Below are positions 8,137-14,828 of a DNA stretch of 27,092 nucleotides, one piece after another (within the stretch, counting starts at the first letter, position 1; the number at the start of each line of letters is the position of its first letter). This DNA comes from Bradyrhizobium sp. Lineage in GTDB: Bacteria > Pseudomonadota > Alphaproteobacteria > Rhizobiales > Xanthobacteraceae. The notes below the pieces were generated by a model. The model saw only the letters and a list, made by a program, of their open reading frames with translations, searched no databases and was not told the DNA's origin. The position numbers and the translations under genes are program-made. Location: contig JAQGKC010000043.1 of the NCBI GenBank assembly GCA_028290305.1, positions 1-27,092 of the forward strand, in the 5' to 3' direction.

Positions 8137-10434
8137 TCACTGTTCGCCGTCGCCCAGCCGCCGGTACACCGCGCCGAGCACATTGGAATAGTCGTCGGTC
8201 CAGACCCTCTGGTTCTTGTTGGCCTCGGTCAGATCCCACTCATCCGATGACGCCAGCTTGCCGACATCGGCCTCCTGGCGCGCCGAGACCACGACCGAGG
8301 TTGCGAAGATGTATTCGTTGTCGCGGTTCGAATCCTCGCTGTAGACCCAGCTCTTGAGATCGTTGGCTTCCGCGATGCCGACGACGACGCTGGCCAATTC
8401 CAGGTGCCGGTTGGAGACGTGCATCAGCACCACACCCTGCGGCGACAGCTTGTCCTTGTAGATCTTCATCGCCTCCTGAGTGGCGAGATGGATCGGGATC
8501 GCATCCGACGAATAGGCATCGACTATAATCAGGTCATAGATGCCGTCGGGCTCGCGGGCGAAGGTCAGCCGCGCGTCACCCATCACAGGCTTCAGATCCG
8601 GCTCGCAATTTTTGATGTAGGTGAAATATCTGGGATCGCGCGCGGTATCGACCATCGATTGGTCGATCTCGAAGAACTTCCAGTTCTCGCCCGGTTCCGA
8701 CGCGCAAGTCAGCGTGCCGGAGCCGAGACCGATCACCGCCACACGAATTGGGCTGCCCTTGCGCTCACGTATCGCGGTGATCGGCTGACCGATGCCGCCG
8801 TCTTTATGATAGTAGGAAATCGGCTCGGGCCGCCCGGTCACCGGCGTGCCGTCGTCGTTCCGGAATTTCTGGGCGCCATGGATCGTGGTGCCGTGCATCA
8901 GCACGTGATACTGCCCATGCGGCGTCACCACGATCTTGTGGACGCCGAAGAAGCTGCGCACGGTCTCAACTCGCCCGTCGTCCGATGGATAGGCGCGGAT
9001 CAGCACCAGGGCCACCACGACGGTCGCGAAAATCTTCCAGCGGTTGGCGTTCAATACCAGCGCCAGCAAGGCCGAGAGCACAGCGACGGCGCCGATCACC
9101 CACACCCTGTGATCATCGAGCCAAGTCAAGACTTCGCTCATGATCTTCCCGTCCGACCAGGATGGCGCGATCAACGCCACCGCAAGTACCGCGAGAAACG
9201 GCCAGTACCAGCCGCTCCAGCGCGGCAGGCGCTCATCGCCGCCGGGTGGCCGGCACAACGCCGCCAATGCCAGCAGGATCGGATATTCCGCGATCCATGA
9301 AAACGTAAACGGCGCGATTAGCCCTGCAAACAATCCGCCGACCATGCCGCCGAACGACAGCGCGACATAGAAACCGGTGAGGTATTTCGCGGCCGGGCGG
9401 GTGCGCGCCAGTTCGCCGTGGCAGGCCATCGCAATGATGAAGAAACAAACGAGGTGCCCGCCGAGCGTCAGCAGCAGGTTCTGTTCGCCACCGACGGCGA
9501 GCAGCACGATCACACCGGCGATGGCCAGCGGCTGCGCCAGCAACATCCATTTGTGCGGCAGCAACAGGCGCGACTGGAATACCAGCACCCAGGTCAAGAG
9601 ATAGAGCGACAGCGGCAGCACCCACAATAGCGGCGCCGCGGCCACGTCGGTGGAAATATGCGCGGTCACCGCGATCAAGAGGCCCGACGGCACCGCGGCG
9701 AGAAAGATCCAGCGCGCGCGCAAGCTCCAGGCCGGCGCCGGGGCTTTGGTATCCTCGGCGAGCATATCCACCGCCGCCGTCATCGGCGGACGCAGCAACA
9801 GCACGCCGCAGCTCGCGATCAGAACGATCAGCAATCCATATCCGCCGGTCCAGATCAGGTTTTGGGTGCGCAGCGTGAACATCGGCTCCAGCAGCACCGG
9901 ATAGGACAACAGCGCCAGGAAACTGCCGATATTCGAGGAGGCATAGAGGAAATAAGGGTCCGGACCATTCGGATGACCCGTGCGGACGAACCAGGCCTGC
10001 AGCAGCGGATTGTTGGCGGCCAGCGCGAAGAACGGCAGCCCGATCGAGACCGCAAACAGCCCGAGCAGCCAGAAGGCGTAGCCGCTCGACGGCGGTTCGC
10101 CCCACCCGCTCGCAATCGACAGCGGCAGCGTCAGCAGCGCGATCACCAGCAGCACCAGATGGATCGCGACCGGAATGGCGCGATTGCGGATTTGCATCAA
10201 ATAATGCGCGTAGGCGTAGCCGCCGAGCAGCAGCGACTGGAAGAACACAATCGCCACCGACCACACCGCGGGAGAGCCGCCGAGCCGCGGCAACACCATC
10301 TTGGTGAACAGCGGCTGCACCGAGAACAATAGCAGCGCGCTGACAAAGATGGCTGAGGTGTAGACGATCAGCACCAGCCGGTTTCGGCTGGCGGAAGGCT
10401 GGTCCGTGGCAGCGGACGGATCAGGTGAAAGCAT
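8137..10434 (-). CDS. Fused multi-TM / spermidine-synthase-like methyltransferase-fold protein
   Basis: Integral membrane protein with a C-terminal spermidine-synthase-like domain, 765 aa. The N-terminal two-thirds holds a dozen or so membrane helices, beginning SAIFVSALLLFSVQPLFTKM...GGSPAVWSVAIVFFQ, typical of proteins annotated as fused MFS/spermidine synthase. The C-terminal domain has the nucleotide-binding loop VIGLGSG (GLGSG at about 569-573), an acidic residue after the next strand (FFEID) and IIVDAYSSDAIP in place of the classical catalytic segment. The frame is open to 10530, but ATG at 10434 is chosen because GGAG lies about six bases upstream and the longer N-terminus is Pro/Ala-rich without a ribosome site. 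Whether it makes polyamines is untested; it may act on another substrate. Confidence 0.88.
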   Translation of the reverse strand: MLSPDPSAATDQPSASRNRLVLIVYTSAIFVSALLLFSVQPLFTKMVLPRLGGSPAVWSVAIVFFQSLLLGGYAYAHYLMQIRNRAIPVAIHLVLLVIALLTLPLSIASGWGEPPSSGYAFWLLGLFAVSIGLPFFALAANNPLLQAWFVRTGHPNGPDPYFLYASSNIGSFLALLSYPVLLEPMFTLRTQNLIWTGGYGLLIVLIASCGVLLLRPPMTAAVDMLAEDTKAPAPAWSLRARWIFLAAVPSGLLIAVTAHISTDVAAAPLLWVLPLSLYLLTWVLVFQSRLLLPHKWMLLAQPLAIAGVIVLLAVGGEQNLLLTLGGHLVCFFIIAMACHGELARTRPAAKYLTGFYVALSFGGMVGGLFAGLIAPFTFSWIAEYPILLALAALCRPPGGDERLPRWSGWYWPFLAVLAVALIAPSWSDGKIMSEVLTWLDDHRVWVIGAVAVLSALLALVLNANRWKIFATVVVALVLIRAYPSDDGRVETVRSFFGVHKIVVTPHGQYHVLMHGTTIHGAQKFRNDDGTPVTGRPEPISYYHKDGGIGQPITAIRERKGSPIRVAVIGLGSGTLTCASEPGENWKFFEIDQSMVDTARDPRYFTYIKNCEPDLKPVMGDARLTFAREPDGIYDLIIVDAYSSDAIPIHLATQEAMKIYKDKLSPQGVVLMHVSNRHLELASVVVGIAEANDLKSWVYSEDSNRDNEYIFATSVVVSARQEADVGKLASSDEWDLTEANKNQRVWTDDYSNVLGAVYRRLGDGEQ

Positions 10435-10598
10435 GCAAGCTCCGGCTTGGATCCGGCGAAAAGCCGGCGGCGGGATTCCGGCAGGGGCCGCCGGGAGCGG
10501 CAATGGAGCACAGGGCAACATGGCGGGCAATGCGGGAGCGGAACCAAATCATCACTTGACGCTGTGCTGACATTCACATCTTCGATAAGAAGTAAAAT

Positions 10599-10761
10599 GT
10601 CATTCCAGGGTGCGCGAAGCGCGAACCCGGAATCTCGAGATTCCCCGATGTGCTATAGCACACCTGAGGTCTGGTCCGTCCAAGTCGGCTGTTGCCGACT
10701 TGGACAACAAATATTGCTGAATTCGGGTAAACCCGAGTTCAGTGGACCATCCCGGAATGAC
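10599..10761. repeat. Composite REP-like element, copy 2, with nested double-hairpin module
   Basis: Outer boundaries match the REP family (GTCATTCC ... CCGGAATGAC) and include GCGAACCCGGAATCTCGAGATTCC. The right half holds a perfect 14-bp palindrome TGTGCTATAGCACA (10649-10662), an ACCTGAGGT mini-inverted repeat and a hairpin whose arms TGGTCC (10672-10677) and GGACCA (10744-10749) are separated by a 66-bp double-hairpin insertion. Shorter copies in this window (20.6 and 14.4 kb) have the same GGTCC/GGACC hairpin with only three loop bases. The element lies between divergent genes and supplies spurious upstream starts for the oxidoreductase. Confidence 0.85.
10678..10743. mobile_element. Nested double-hairpin module A (putative miniature element)
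   Basis: Hairpin 1 has 11-bp perfect arms GTCCAAGTCGG / CCGACTTGGAC (10678-10705). An 11-base linker (AACAAATATTG) follows. Hairpin 2 has arms CTGAATTCGGGT / ACCCGAGTTCAG with one G-T wobble and loop AA (10717-10742). The same arrangement, with identical stem cores AAGTCGG/CCGACTT and TCGGGT/ACCCGA, recurs at 16803-16865 inside an unrelated repeat. That it moves is inferred from its presence in the loop of a hairpin that is uninterrupted elsewhere. Confidence 0.6.
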
Positions 10762-10783
10762 AGGATCGTTACATGAATCAAAC

Positions 10784-12385
10784 ATGACAGAAACCGACGT
10801 TGTCATCATTGGTGCGGGGCACAATGGCCTCACTTGCGCGGCCTATCTGGCGATGGCAGGCCTGCGCGTGAAAGTCGTCGAACGCCGCAAGGTGGTGGGC
10901 GGCGCTGCGGTGACGGAGGAATTCCATCCGGGGTTTCGTAATTCCGTCGCGGCCTACACCGTCAGCCTGCTCAACCCGCAGATCATTTCGGACCTGAAAT
11001 TAGCCGATCACGGCCTGCGGATCGTCGAGCGCCGCGCGCAGAATTTCCTGCCCGCCCCCAATGGCCGCTATTTACTGACCGGCATAGGCCGTACCCATCA
11101 ATCTGTTGCCAGGCTCAGCGAACGCGACGCCAGCCGGATCGACGTATTCAACCGCGAACTCGAGGCGATCGCGGACGTGCTGCGCCAGTTCGTGTTGCGC
11201 GCGCCGCCCAACATCGTCGAGGGATTTGGCGCAAACTCGATCCGCGAAACCTTCAACGCGCTCGGCACCGCCAACATCCTGCGCCGGCTGACACTGGAGC
11301 AGCAGCGCAACCTGCTCGACCTGTTCACGCGATCGGCCGGCGACATGCTGGACGACGCCTTCGAGAGCGACCTGGTCAAGTCGCTCTACGGCTTCGACGC
11401 CATCGTCGGCAATTACGCCAGCCCCTACGCCGCCGGCTCGGCCTATGTGATGCTGCACCATGCGTTCGGCGAGGTGAACGGCAAGAAGGGGGTCTGGGGC
11501 CACGCCATCGGCGGCATGGGCGCGATCACGCAGGCGATGGCGAGCGCCGCCCGTGGCCATGGCGTCGAGATCGAAATCGACGCCGGCGTCCGCGAGGTGA
11601 TCGTCGAACGCGGCCGCGCCGTGGGCGTGATCCTCGACAACGGCGAAACCATTCGCGCCAAATACGTTGCCTCCAGCGTCAATCCGAAGCTGCTGTACAC
11701 ACGGCTGTTGCCGGCGGATGCCCTGCCGGCGGCCTTTCTCGATCGCATCAAGACCTGGCGCAACGGCTCCGGCACCTTCCGGATGAATGTCGCCCTGAAC
11801 GCCCTGCCCTCGTTCACCGCACTGCCGGGCGCGGGCGATCATCTCAGCGCCGGCATCATCATTGGGCCCAGCCTCGGATATATGGATCGCGCCTGGCAGG
11901 ACGCGCGCGAATATGGCTGGAGCCGGGCGCCGGTGATCGAAGTTCTGATCCCCTCGACATTGGATGATACGCTGTGCCCGCCGGGCCAGCATGTCGCCAG
12001 CCTGTTCTGCCAGCACGTCGCGCCAGAATTGCCCGGCGGCCGATCATGGGACGACCATCGCGAGGAGGTCGCCGATCTCATGATCGCGACGGTGGACAGC
12101 TACGCGCCGGGTTTCGCGGCCAACGTGATCGGGCGGCAGATCCTGTCGCCGCTCGACCTGGAGCGACAATTTGGTTTGCTTGGCGGCGATATCTTCCACG
12201 GCGCGCTGACGCTGAATCAATTGTTCTCGGCCCGGCCGATGCTCGGCCACGCCGACTACCGCGGGCCGCTCAGGGGACTCTACCATTGCGGCTCCGGCGC
12301 CCATCCCGGCGGCGGCGTCACCGGCGCCCCCGGCCATAACGCCGCGCGCGTGATCCTGGGGGATCACCGGGCGCTGTTTGGGTGA
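10784..12385 (+). CDS. Phytoene-dehydrogenase-like FAD-dependent oxidoreductase
   Basis: NAD(P)/FAD-dependent oxidoreductase of the CrtI / amine-oxidase superfamily, 533 aa. The N-terminal Rossmann motif is VVIIGAGHNGL (GxGxxG at residues 10-15) with the ribose-binding Glu33, followed by VVGGAAVTEE. The C-terminus carries the matching FAD-contact segment YHCGSGAHPGGGVTGAPGHNAA. It resembles the conserved PYROXD2-like branch rather than dedicated carotenoid desaturases, and there are no carotenoid genes nearby, so the substrate is unknown. The frame is open from a GTG at 10742, but that codon and the ATG at 10757 lie in or at the end of the repeat; ATG 10784 gives the canonical MTETDVVIIGAG start. 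No strong ribosome site is visible. Transcribed alone. Confidence 0.9.
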   Translation: MTETDVVIIGAGHNGLTCAAYLAMAGLRVKVVERRKVVGGAAVTEEFHPGFRNSVAAYTVSLLNPQIISDLKLADHGLRIVERRAQNFLPAPNGRYLLTGIGRTHQSVARLSERDASRIDVFNRELEAIADVLRQFVLRAPPNIVEGFGANSIRETFNALGTANILRRLTLEQQRNLLDLFTRSAGDMLDDAFESDLVKSLYGFDAIVGNYASPYAAGSAYVMLHHAFGEVNGKKGVWGHAIGGMGAITQAMASAARGHGVEIEIDAGVREVIVERGRAVGVILDNGETIRAKYVASSVNPKLLYTRLLPADALPAAFLDRIKTWRNGSGTFRMNVALNALPSFTALPGAGDHLSAGIIIGPSLGYMDRAWQDAREYGWSRAPVIEVLIPSTLDDTLCPPGQHVASLFCQHVAPELPGGRSWDDHREEVADLMIATVDSYAPGFAANVIGRQILSPLDLERQFGLLGGDIFHGALTLNQLFSARPMLGHADYRGPLRGLYHCGSGAHPGGGVTGAPGHNAARVILGDHRALFG

Positions 12386-12463
12386 GTGGACGAGCCGGTT
12401 GACAACCCGGTGGATAGACTGTGGAAAATCGGTTGATGACCCCGTGGAAAAGCCGGTGGATTT
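12386..12463. other. Cluster of helically phased GTGGA cores / DnaA-box-like 9-mers
   Basis: Directly after the oxidoreductase stop codon, GTGGA occurs at 12386, 12410, 12421, 12444 and 12456; spacings are 24, 11, 23 and 12 bp, near multiples of one helical turn. TGTGGAAAA at 12420-12428 is the reverse complement of TTTTCCACA, an exact match to the relaxed DnaA box TTWTNCACA; CGTGGAAAA at 12443-12451 differs by one base. Part of the regularity comes from an imperfect 34-bp repeat beginning GGTTGA at 12397 and 12431. DnaA binding is inference. Confidence 0.4.
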
Positions 12464-12628
12464 GCTGCGCAATATCGGGGGCGAAGCCCTGCGAAAAAAC
12501 CGGGTATGTTCCGGTATATAGCGCTGTGAACATCCGGTGTTCTCCGCGTGAATTTCCCCCTCCTTGATCGTCAGACTCCTGCGGCTATCTTTGCTATGCT
12601 TGGCGGAAGGCGCGGAAAGGAAGCGGAC

Positions 12629-12865
12629 ATGGCGATGATCAATCGTAATTTTTACCAGAGCTGGCGTGGGCCTGCCCCGAGCGATCAGGATTCATGGTGT
12701 CTTGTGTTTGATGCGGAAACCAGGCGTTTGCTCGTGCGTCACGAATGGCAGACTTCCAAGCATAACGGCTTCGACGAGCTGGAGGTCGCGGAATTTCTGA
12801 AACAGACCGGAAGCGCACAGACGGCCTTGATCGACAGCTTGTTTCTGGTTCCCGCAGATGCCTAA
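12629..12865 (+). CDS. Conserved small hypothetical protein, 78 aa
   Basis: Small soluble protein without signal peptide or membrane helix. The frame is open from 12548, but ATG at 12629 has a good ribosome site (AAGGAAG) and opens MAMINRNFYQSWRG. The middle reads WCLVFDAETRRLLVRHEWQ and the end ELEVAEFLKQ...ALIDSLFLVPADA, a plausible compact alpha/beta fold. I recall no named family; similar short proteins appear as hypothetical in related genomes. It precedes prmA by 57 bp and could share a transcript with it. Function unknown. Confidence 0.75.
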   Translation: MAMINRNFYQSWRGPAPSDQDSWCLVFDAETRRLLVRHEWQTSKHNGFDELEVAEFLKQTGSAQTALIDSLFLVPADA

Positions 12866-12922
12866 GGGCAAAAGGAATGGTATTTCAGCTTGAATTTATT
12901 TGCTCGATTCCCCGGCCCCTTG

Positions 12923-13819
12923 ATGACTTCCACCATCACCCCCACCACCAGCCGCGCGAGTTTCGCCATCGGCAGTGAACAGACCGCGAAGCGCGTTGTC
13001 GATCTCCTGAACGAGAGCTTTTTTGAAGGCCAGGCCGCGATCGCGGCGTACGAGAGACCTGACGGGCGCTGGGACATCACCGTACATTTCGCCGAGCCGC
13101 CCGATCAGGCGTCGATACGTGATCTCGTTGTTATCGCGGCCGGCGATGACGTTGCGCAGGACATCACATTCGACGCGGTGGAGGCAAAGGACTGGGTCAA
13201 GGCGACGCTTGAGGAACTCGTCCCCGTGCGCGCGGGGCGCTTCATCGTGCACGGCCAGCATGACCGCTCCAGGGTGCCGCCCAACAAGCTCGGCATCGAG
13301 ATCGAGGCGGCGCTGGCGTTCGGCACCGGCCACCATGGCACCACGCGCGGCTGCCTGTTGCTGCTCGATCATGTGCTGAAGGCTTACCGTCCGAGGCGCG
13401 TGCTCGACCTGGGAACAGGCACCGGCGTCCTCGCCATCGCGGCGGCGAAGGCGTTGCAAATCAAGCTGCTGGCGAGCGATATCGATCCACTGTCGGTTCT
13501 GGTGGCGCGGGACAACGCCCGGCTCAACGGCACCGGAAATCTGGTGCAGACGATTCAGGCGACCGGATTTTCAGCGCCGCAATTCGCCGAGCATGGGCCG
13601 TTCGACCTGGTGCTGGCGAATATCCTCGCCAATCCGCTGCAGCAGATGGCGACGCCGATGGCGCGGCATTTGGCACCATCGGCGCTGGTGATCCTCTCGG
13701 GGCTGCTGCCACATCAGGCGCAAGGCGTGGTTGCCGCCTACCGCGCGCGCGGGCTTGTTCTGGTGCGCCATCTCAGAATCGAAGGCTGGAGCAGTCTCTT
13801 GATGCGCCGCGCGGGATGA
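12923..13819 (+). CDS. prmA: Ribosomal protein L11 methyltransferase
   Basis: SAM-dependent methyltransferase that methylates ribosomal protein L11, 298 aa. The N-terminal substrate-recognition domain (about 1-130) is followed by the linker region with GIEIEAALAFGTGHHGTTRGCL, the family's conserved GTGxHxTT segment. SAM motif I is VLDLGTGTGVLAIAAAK, then ASDIDPLSV; the catalytic-domain signature LVLANILANPL follows. ATG at 12923 is chosen by the usual N-terminus (MTSTITPTTSRASFAIGSE); a TTG at 12890 with AAGGA upstream is an alternative that would add 11 residues. The YkgJ-type gene begins 15 bp downstream, probably in the same operon. Confidence 0.93.
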   Translation: MTSTITPTTSRASFAIGSEQTAKRVVDLLNESFFEGQAAIAAYERPDGRWDITVHFAEPPDQASIRDLVVIAAGDDVAQDITFDAVEAKDWVKATLEELVPVRAGRFIVHGQHDRSRVPPNKLGIEIEAALAFGTGHHGTTRGCLLLLDHVLKAYRPRRVLDLGTGTGVLAIAAAKALQIKLLASDIDPLSVLVARDNARLNGTGNLVQTIQATGFSAPQFAEHGPFDLVLANILANPLQQMATPMARHLAPSALVILSGLLPHQAQGVVAAYRARGLVLVRHLRIEGWSSLLMRRAG

Positions 13820-13834
13820 GAACCGGCCACGCCC

Positions 13835-14353
13835 ATGACCGCACCGTCTGCGAAAAAGGCCTGCGGGGATTGCACGCTTTGTTGCAAGGTCATGGCCGTC
13901 GAAGAGCTGGCAAAGCCGGCGAGTTCCTGGTGCCCGCACTGCAAACCGGGGCGCGGCTGCCTGATCTATGCGACCCGGCCGGCCGAGTGTCGGAGCTACA
14001 GCTGCCTTTGGCTGCTGGACGACCGGTTGGACCAGCACTGGAAGCCGAGCAAGTCCAAGCTGGTTCTGACGACATCGCCAGACAAAATTGAAATCAGATG
14101 CGATCCGGGTTTTCCCGACGCCTGGCGCAAGGAGCCTTTCCGGAGCGATATCCAGCAATGGGCCGTATCCGGTGAGCCTCTCGACGTAACGGTGGTGGTG
14201 ATAACGGGCGAAAAAATGATCCTCGTCACGCCGGGCCGGGAGTTCGATCTTGGCGTCGTCCGCCCGGACGAACGGATCGTGCGAGAGCTGGTGGGAAATC
14301 AGGTCGTGAACGTCACGGTGGTGAAAGCGTCCGACTTGGAAAATAGAGCATGA
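13835..14353 (+). CDS. YkgJ-family cysteine-cluster protein
   Basis: Putative Zn/Fe-binding protein, 172 aa. The N-terminal half has the family's cysteine cluster: Cys10, 13, 16 and 17 (CxxCxxCC), Cys33 and 36, Cys42 and Cys52, in the pattern CGDCTLCC ... WCPHCKPGRGC ... RPAECRSYSC. Such clusters chelate zinc or an Fe-S centre. The C-terminal half (about 75-172) is beta-rich with no recognised motif. It starts 15 bp after prmA, so it is likely co-transcribed. The stop codon lies within AGAGCATGATC, which resembles the start of the repeat at 22780, so the end of the gene may have been set by a decayed repeat. Biochemical role is unknown. Confidence 0.88.
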   Translation: MTAPSAKKACGDCTLCCKVMAVEELAKPASSWCPHCKPGRGCLIYATRPAECRSYSCLWLLDDRLDQHWKPSKSKLVLTTSPDKIEIRCDPGFPDAWRKEPFRSDIQQWAVSGEPLDVTVVVITGEKMILVTPGREFDLGVVRPDERIVRELVGNQVVNVTVVKASDLENRA

Positions 14354-14376
14354 TCGGGCACGAGAACTGATTTTCC

Positions 14377-14422
14377 GTCATTCCGGGGCGCGCGAAGGTC
14401 CTGCGGACCATTCCAGAACGAC
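14377..14422. repeat. REP-like intergenic palindrome, copy 3 (short form)
   Basis: A 46-bp form: GTCATTCCGGGGCGCGCGAA followed by the GGTCC-TGC-GGACC hairpin and a degenerate right end (TTCCAGAACGAC instead of TTCCGGAATGAC). It lacks the central CCCGGAATCTC...GAGATTCCGGG hairpin. It lies between convergent genes and shows the uninterrupted GGTCC/GGACC site used as the host of module A. Confidence 0.75.
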
Positions 14423-14435
14423 GAGACCGAAAGGC

Positions 14436-14636
14436 CTAATCCGCCAGCTTCTTTTTGCGACGGGCGATGACGCCCTTCTCCTTACGCAGCGTCAGCTTCA
14501 CGCGCGTTTCGACAAAACGATCCAGAATCTGGACGATGACGCCGCGTTGCTTTTTGGCGATTGCTGGAATTGAGCCGCGGCCGGCTGGCGGCGATATCTT
14601 CTCAGGCGATATCTTCTCAAACGTGAAAGCAGGCAT
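14436..14636 (-). CDS. Small basic hypothetical protein, 66 aa
   Basis: Short, strongly basic protein ending RKEKGVIARRKKKLAD, so possibly nucleic-acid binding (inference from charge only). ATG at 14636 is preceded by GAGGGG at good spacing, which supports translation. The N-terminus MPAFTFEKISPEKISPPAG contains an exact tandem duplication of EKISP, caused by a perfect 15-bp tandem repeat (14590-14604 and 14605-14619). It converges with the YkgJ-type gene across a short REP copy. No known domain was recognised; proteins of this kind are annotated as hypothetical in related genomes, as far as I recall. Confidence 0.7.
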   Translation of the reverse strand: MPAFTFEKISPEKISPPAGRGSIPAIAKKQRGVIVQILDRFVETRVKLTLRKEKGVIARRKKKLAD

Positions 14637-14739
14637 TGTGTGTCCCCTCGTCGTTGAGTTGAAACACTCCTGGAATTTCCCCGGATATCGTTGGATGAAC
14701 TGTTTGTGACGGCAACCGTTCCATCCCGTCTAACGCAGG

Positions 14740-14765
14740 TTGAATTATTCAAGCATAACTTATGC
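14740..14765. promoter_or_regulatory. Two abutting perfect 13-bp palindromes upstream of the aminopeptidase gene
   Basis: TTGAATTATTCAA (14740-14752; 6-bp arms, one central base) is followed without gap by GCATAACTTATGC (14753-14765; same geometry). The pair is AT-rich in a GC-rich genome and lies 63 bp before the ATG at 14829. This is consistent with a tandem operator or a promoter-proximal site; the binding protein is unknown. Confidence 0.45.
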
Positions 14766-14828
14766 CAAATTGAAGCTAATCTACGGCGCATTGCGGAGTC
14801 CTCCCCGCAATCTTAAGGTAGCCCGCAA

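Noticed and set aside
10742..10783. Upstream GTG/ATG starts for the FAD oxidoreductase
   Set aside because: They are in or directly after the REP element, and the extra residues have no place before the Rossmann motif; ATG 10784 fits the family.
11072..12016. 314-aa open frame on the minus strand
   Set aside because: Antisense shadow of the FAD oxidoreductase, rich in Asp/Ala/Gly/Arg without motifs.
12525..12539. GAACA-N5-TGTTC inverted repeat as a possible LexA site
   Set aside because: The alphaproteobacterial LexA box is a direct GTTC-N7-GTTC; here the halves are inverted and the next gene is not a repair gene.
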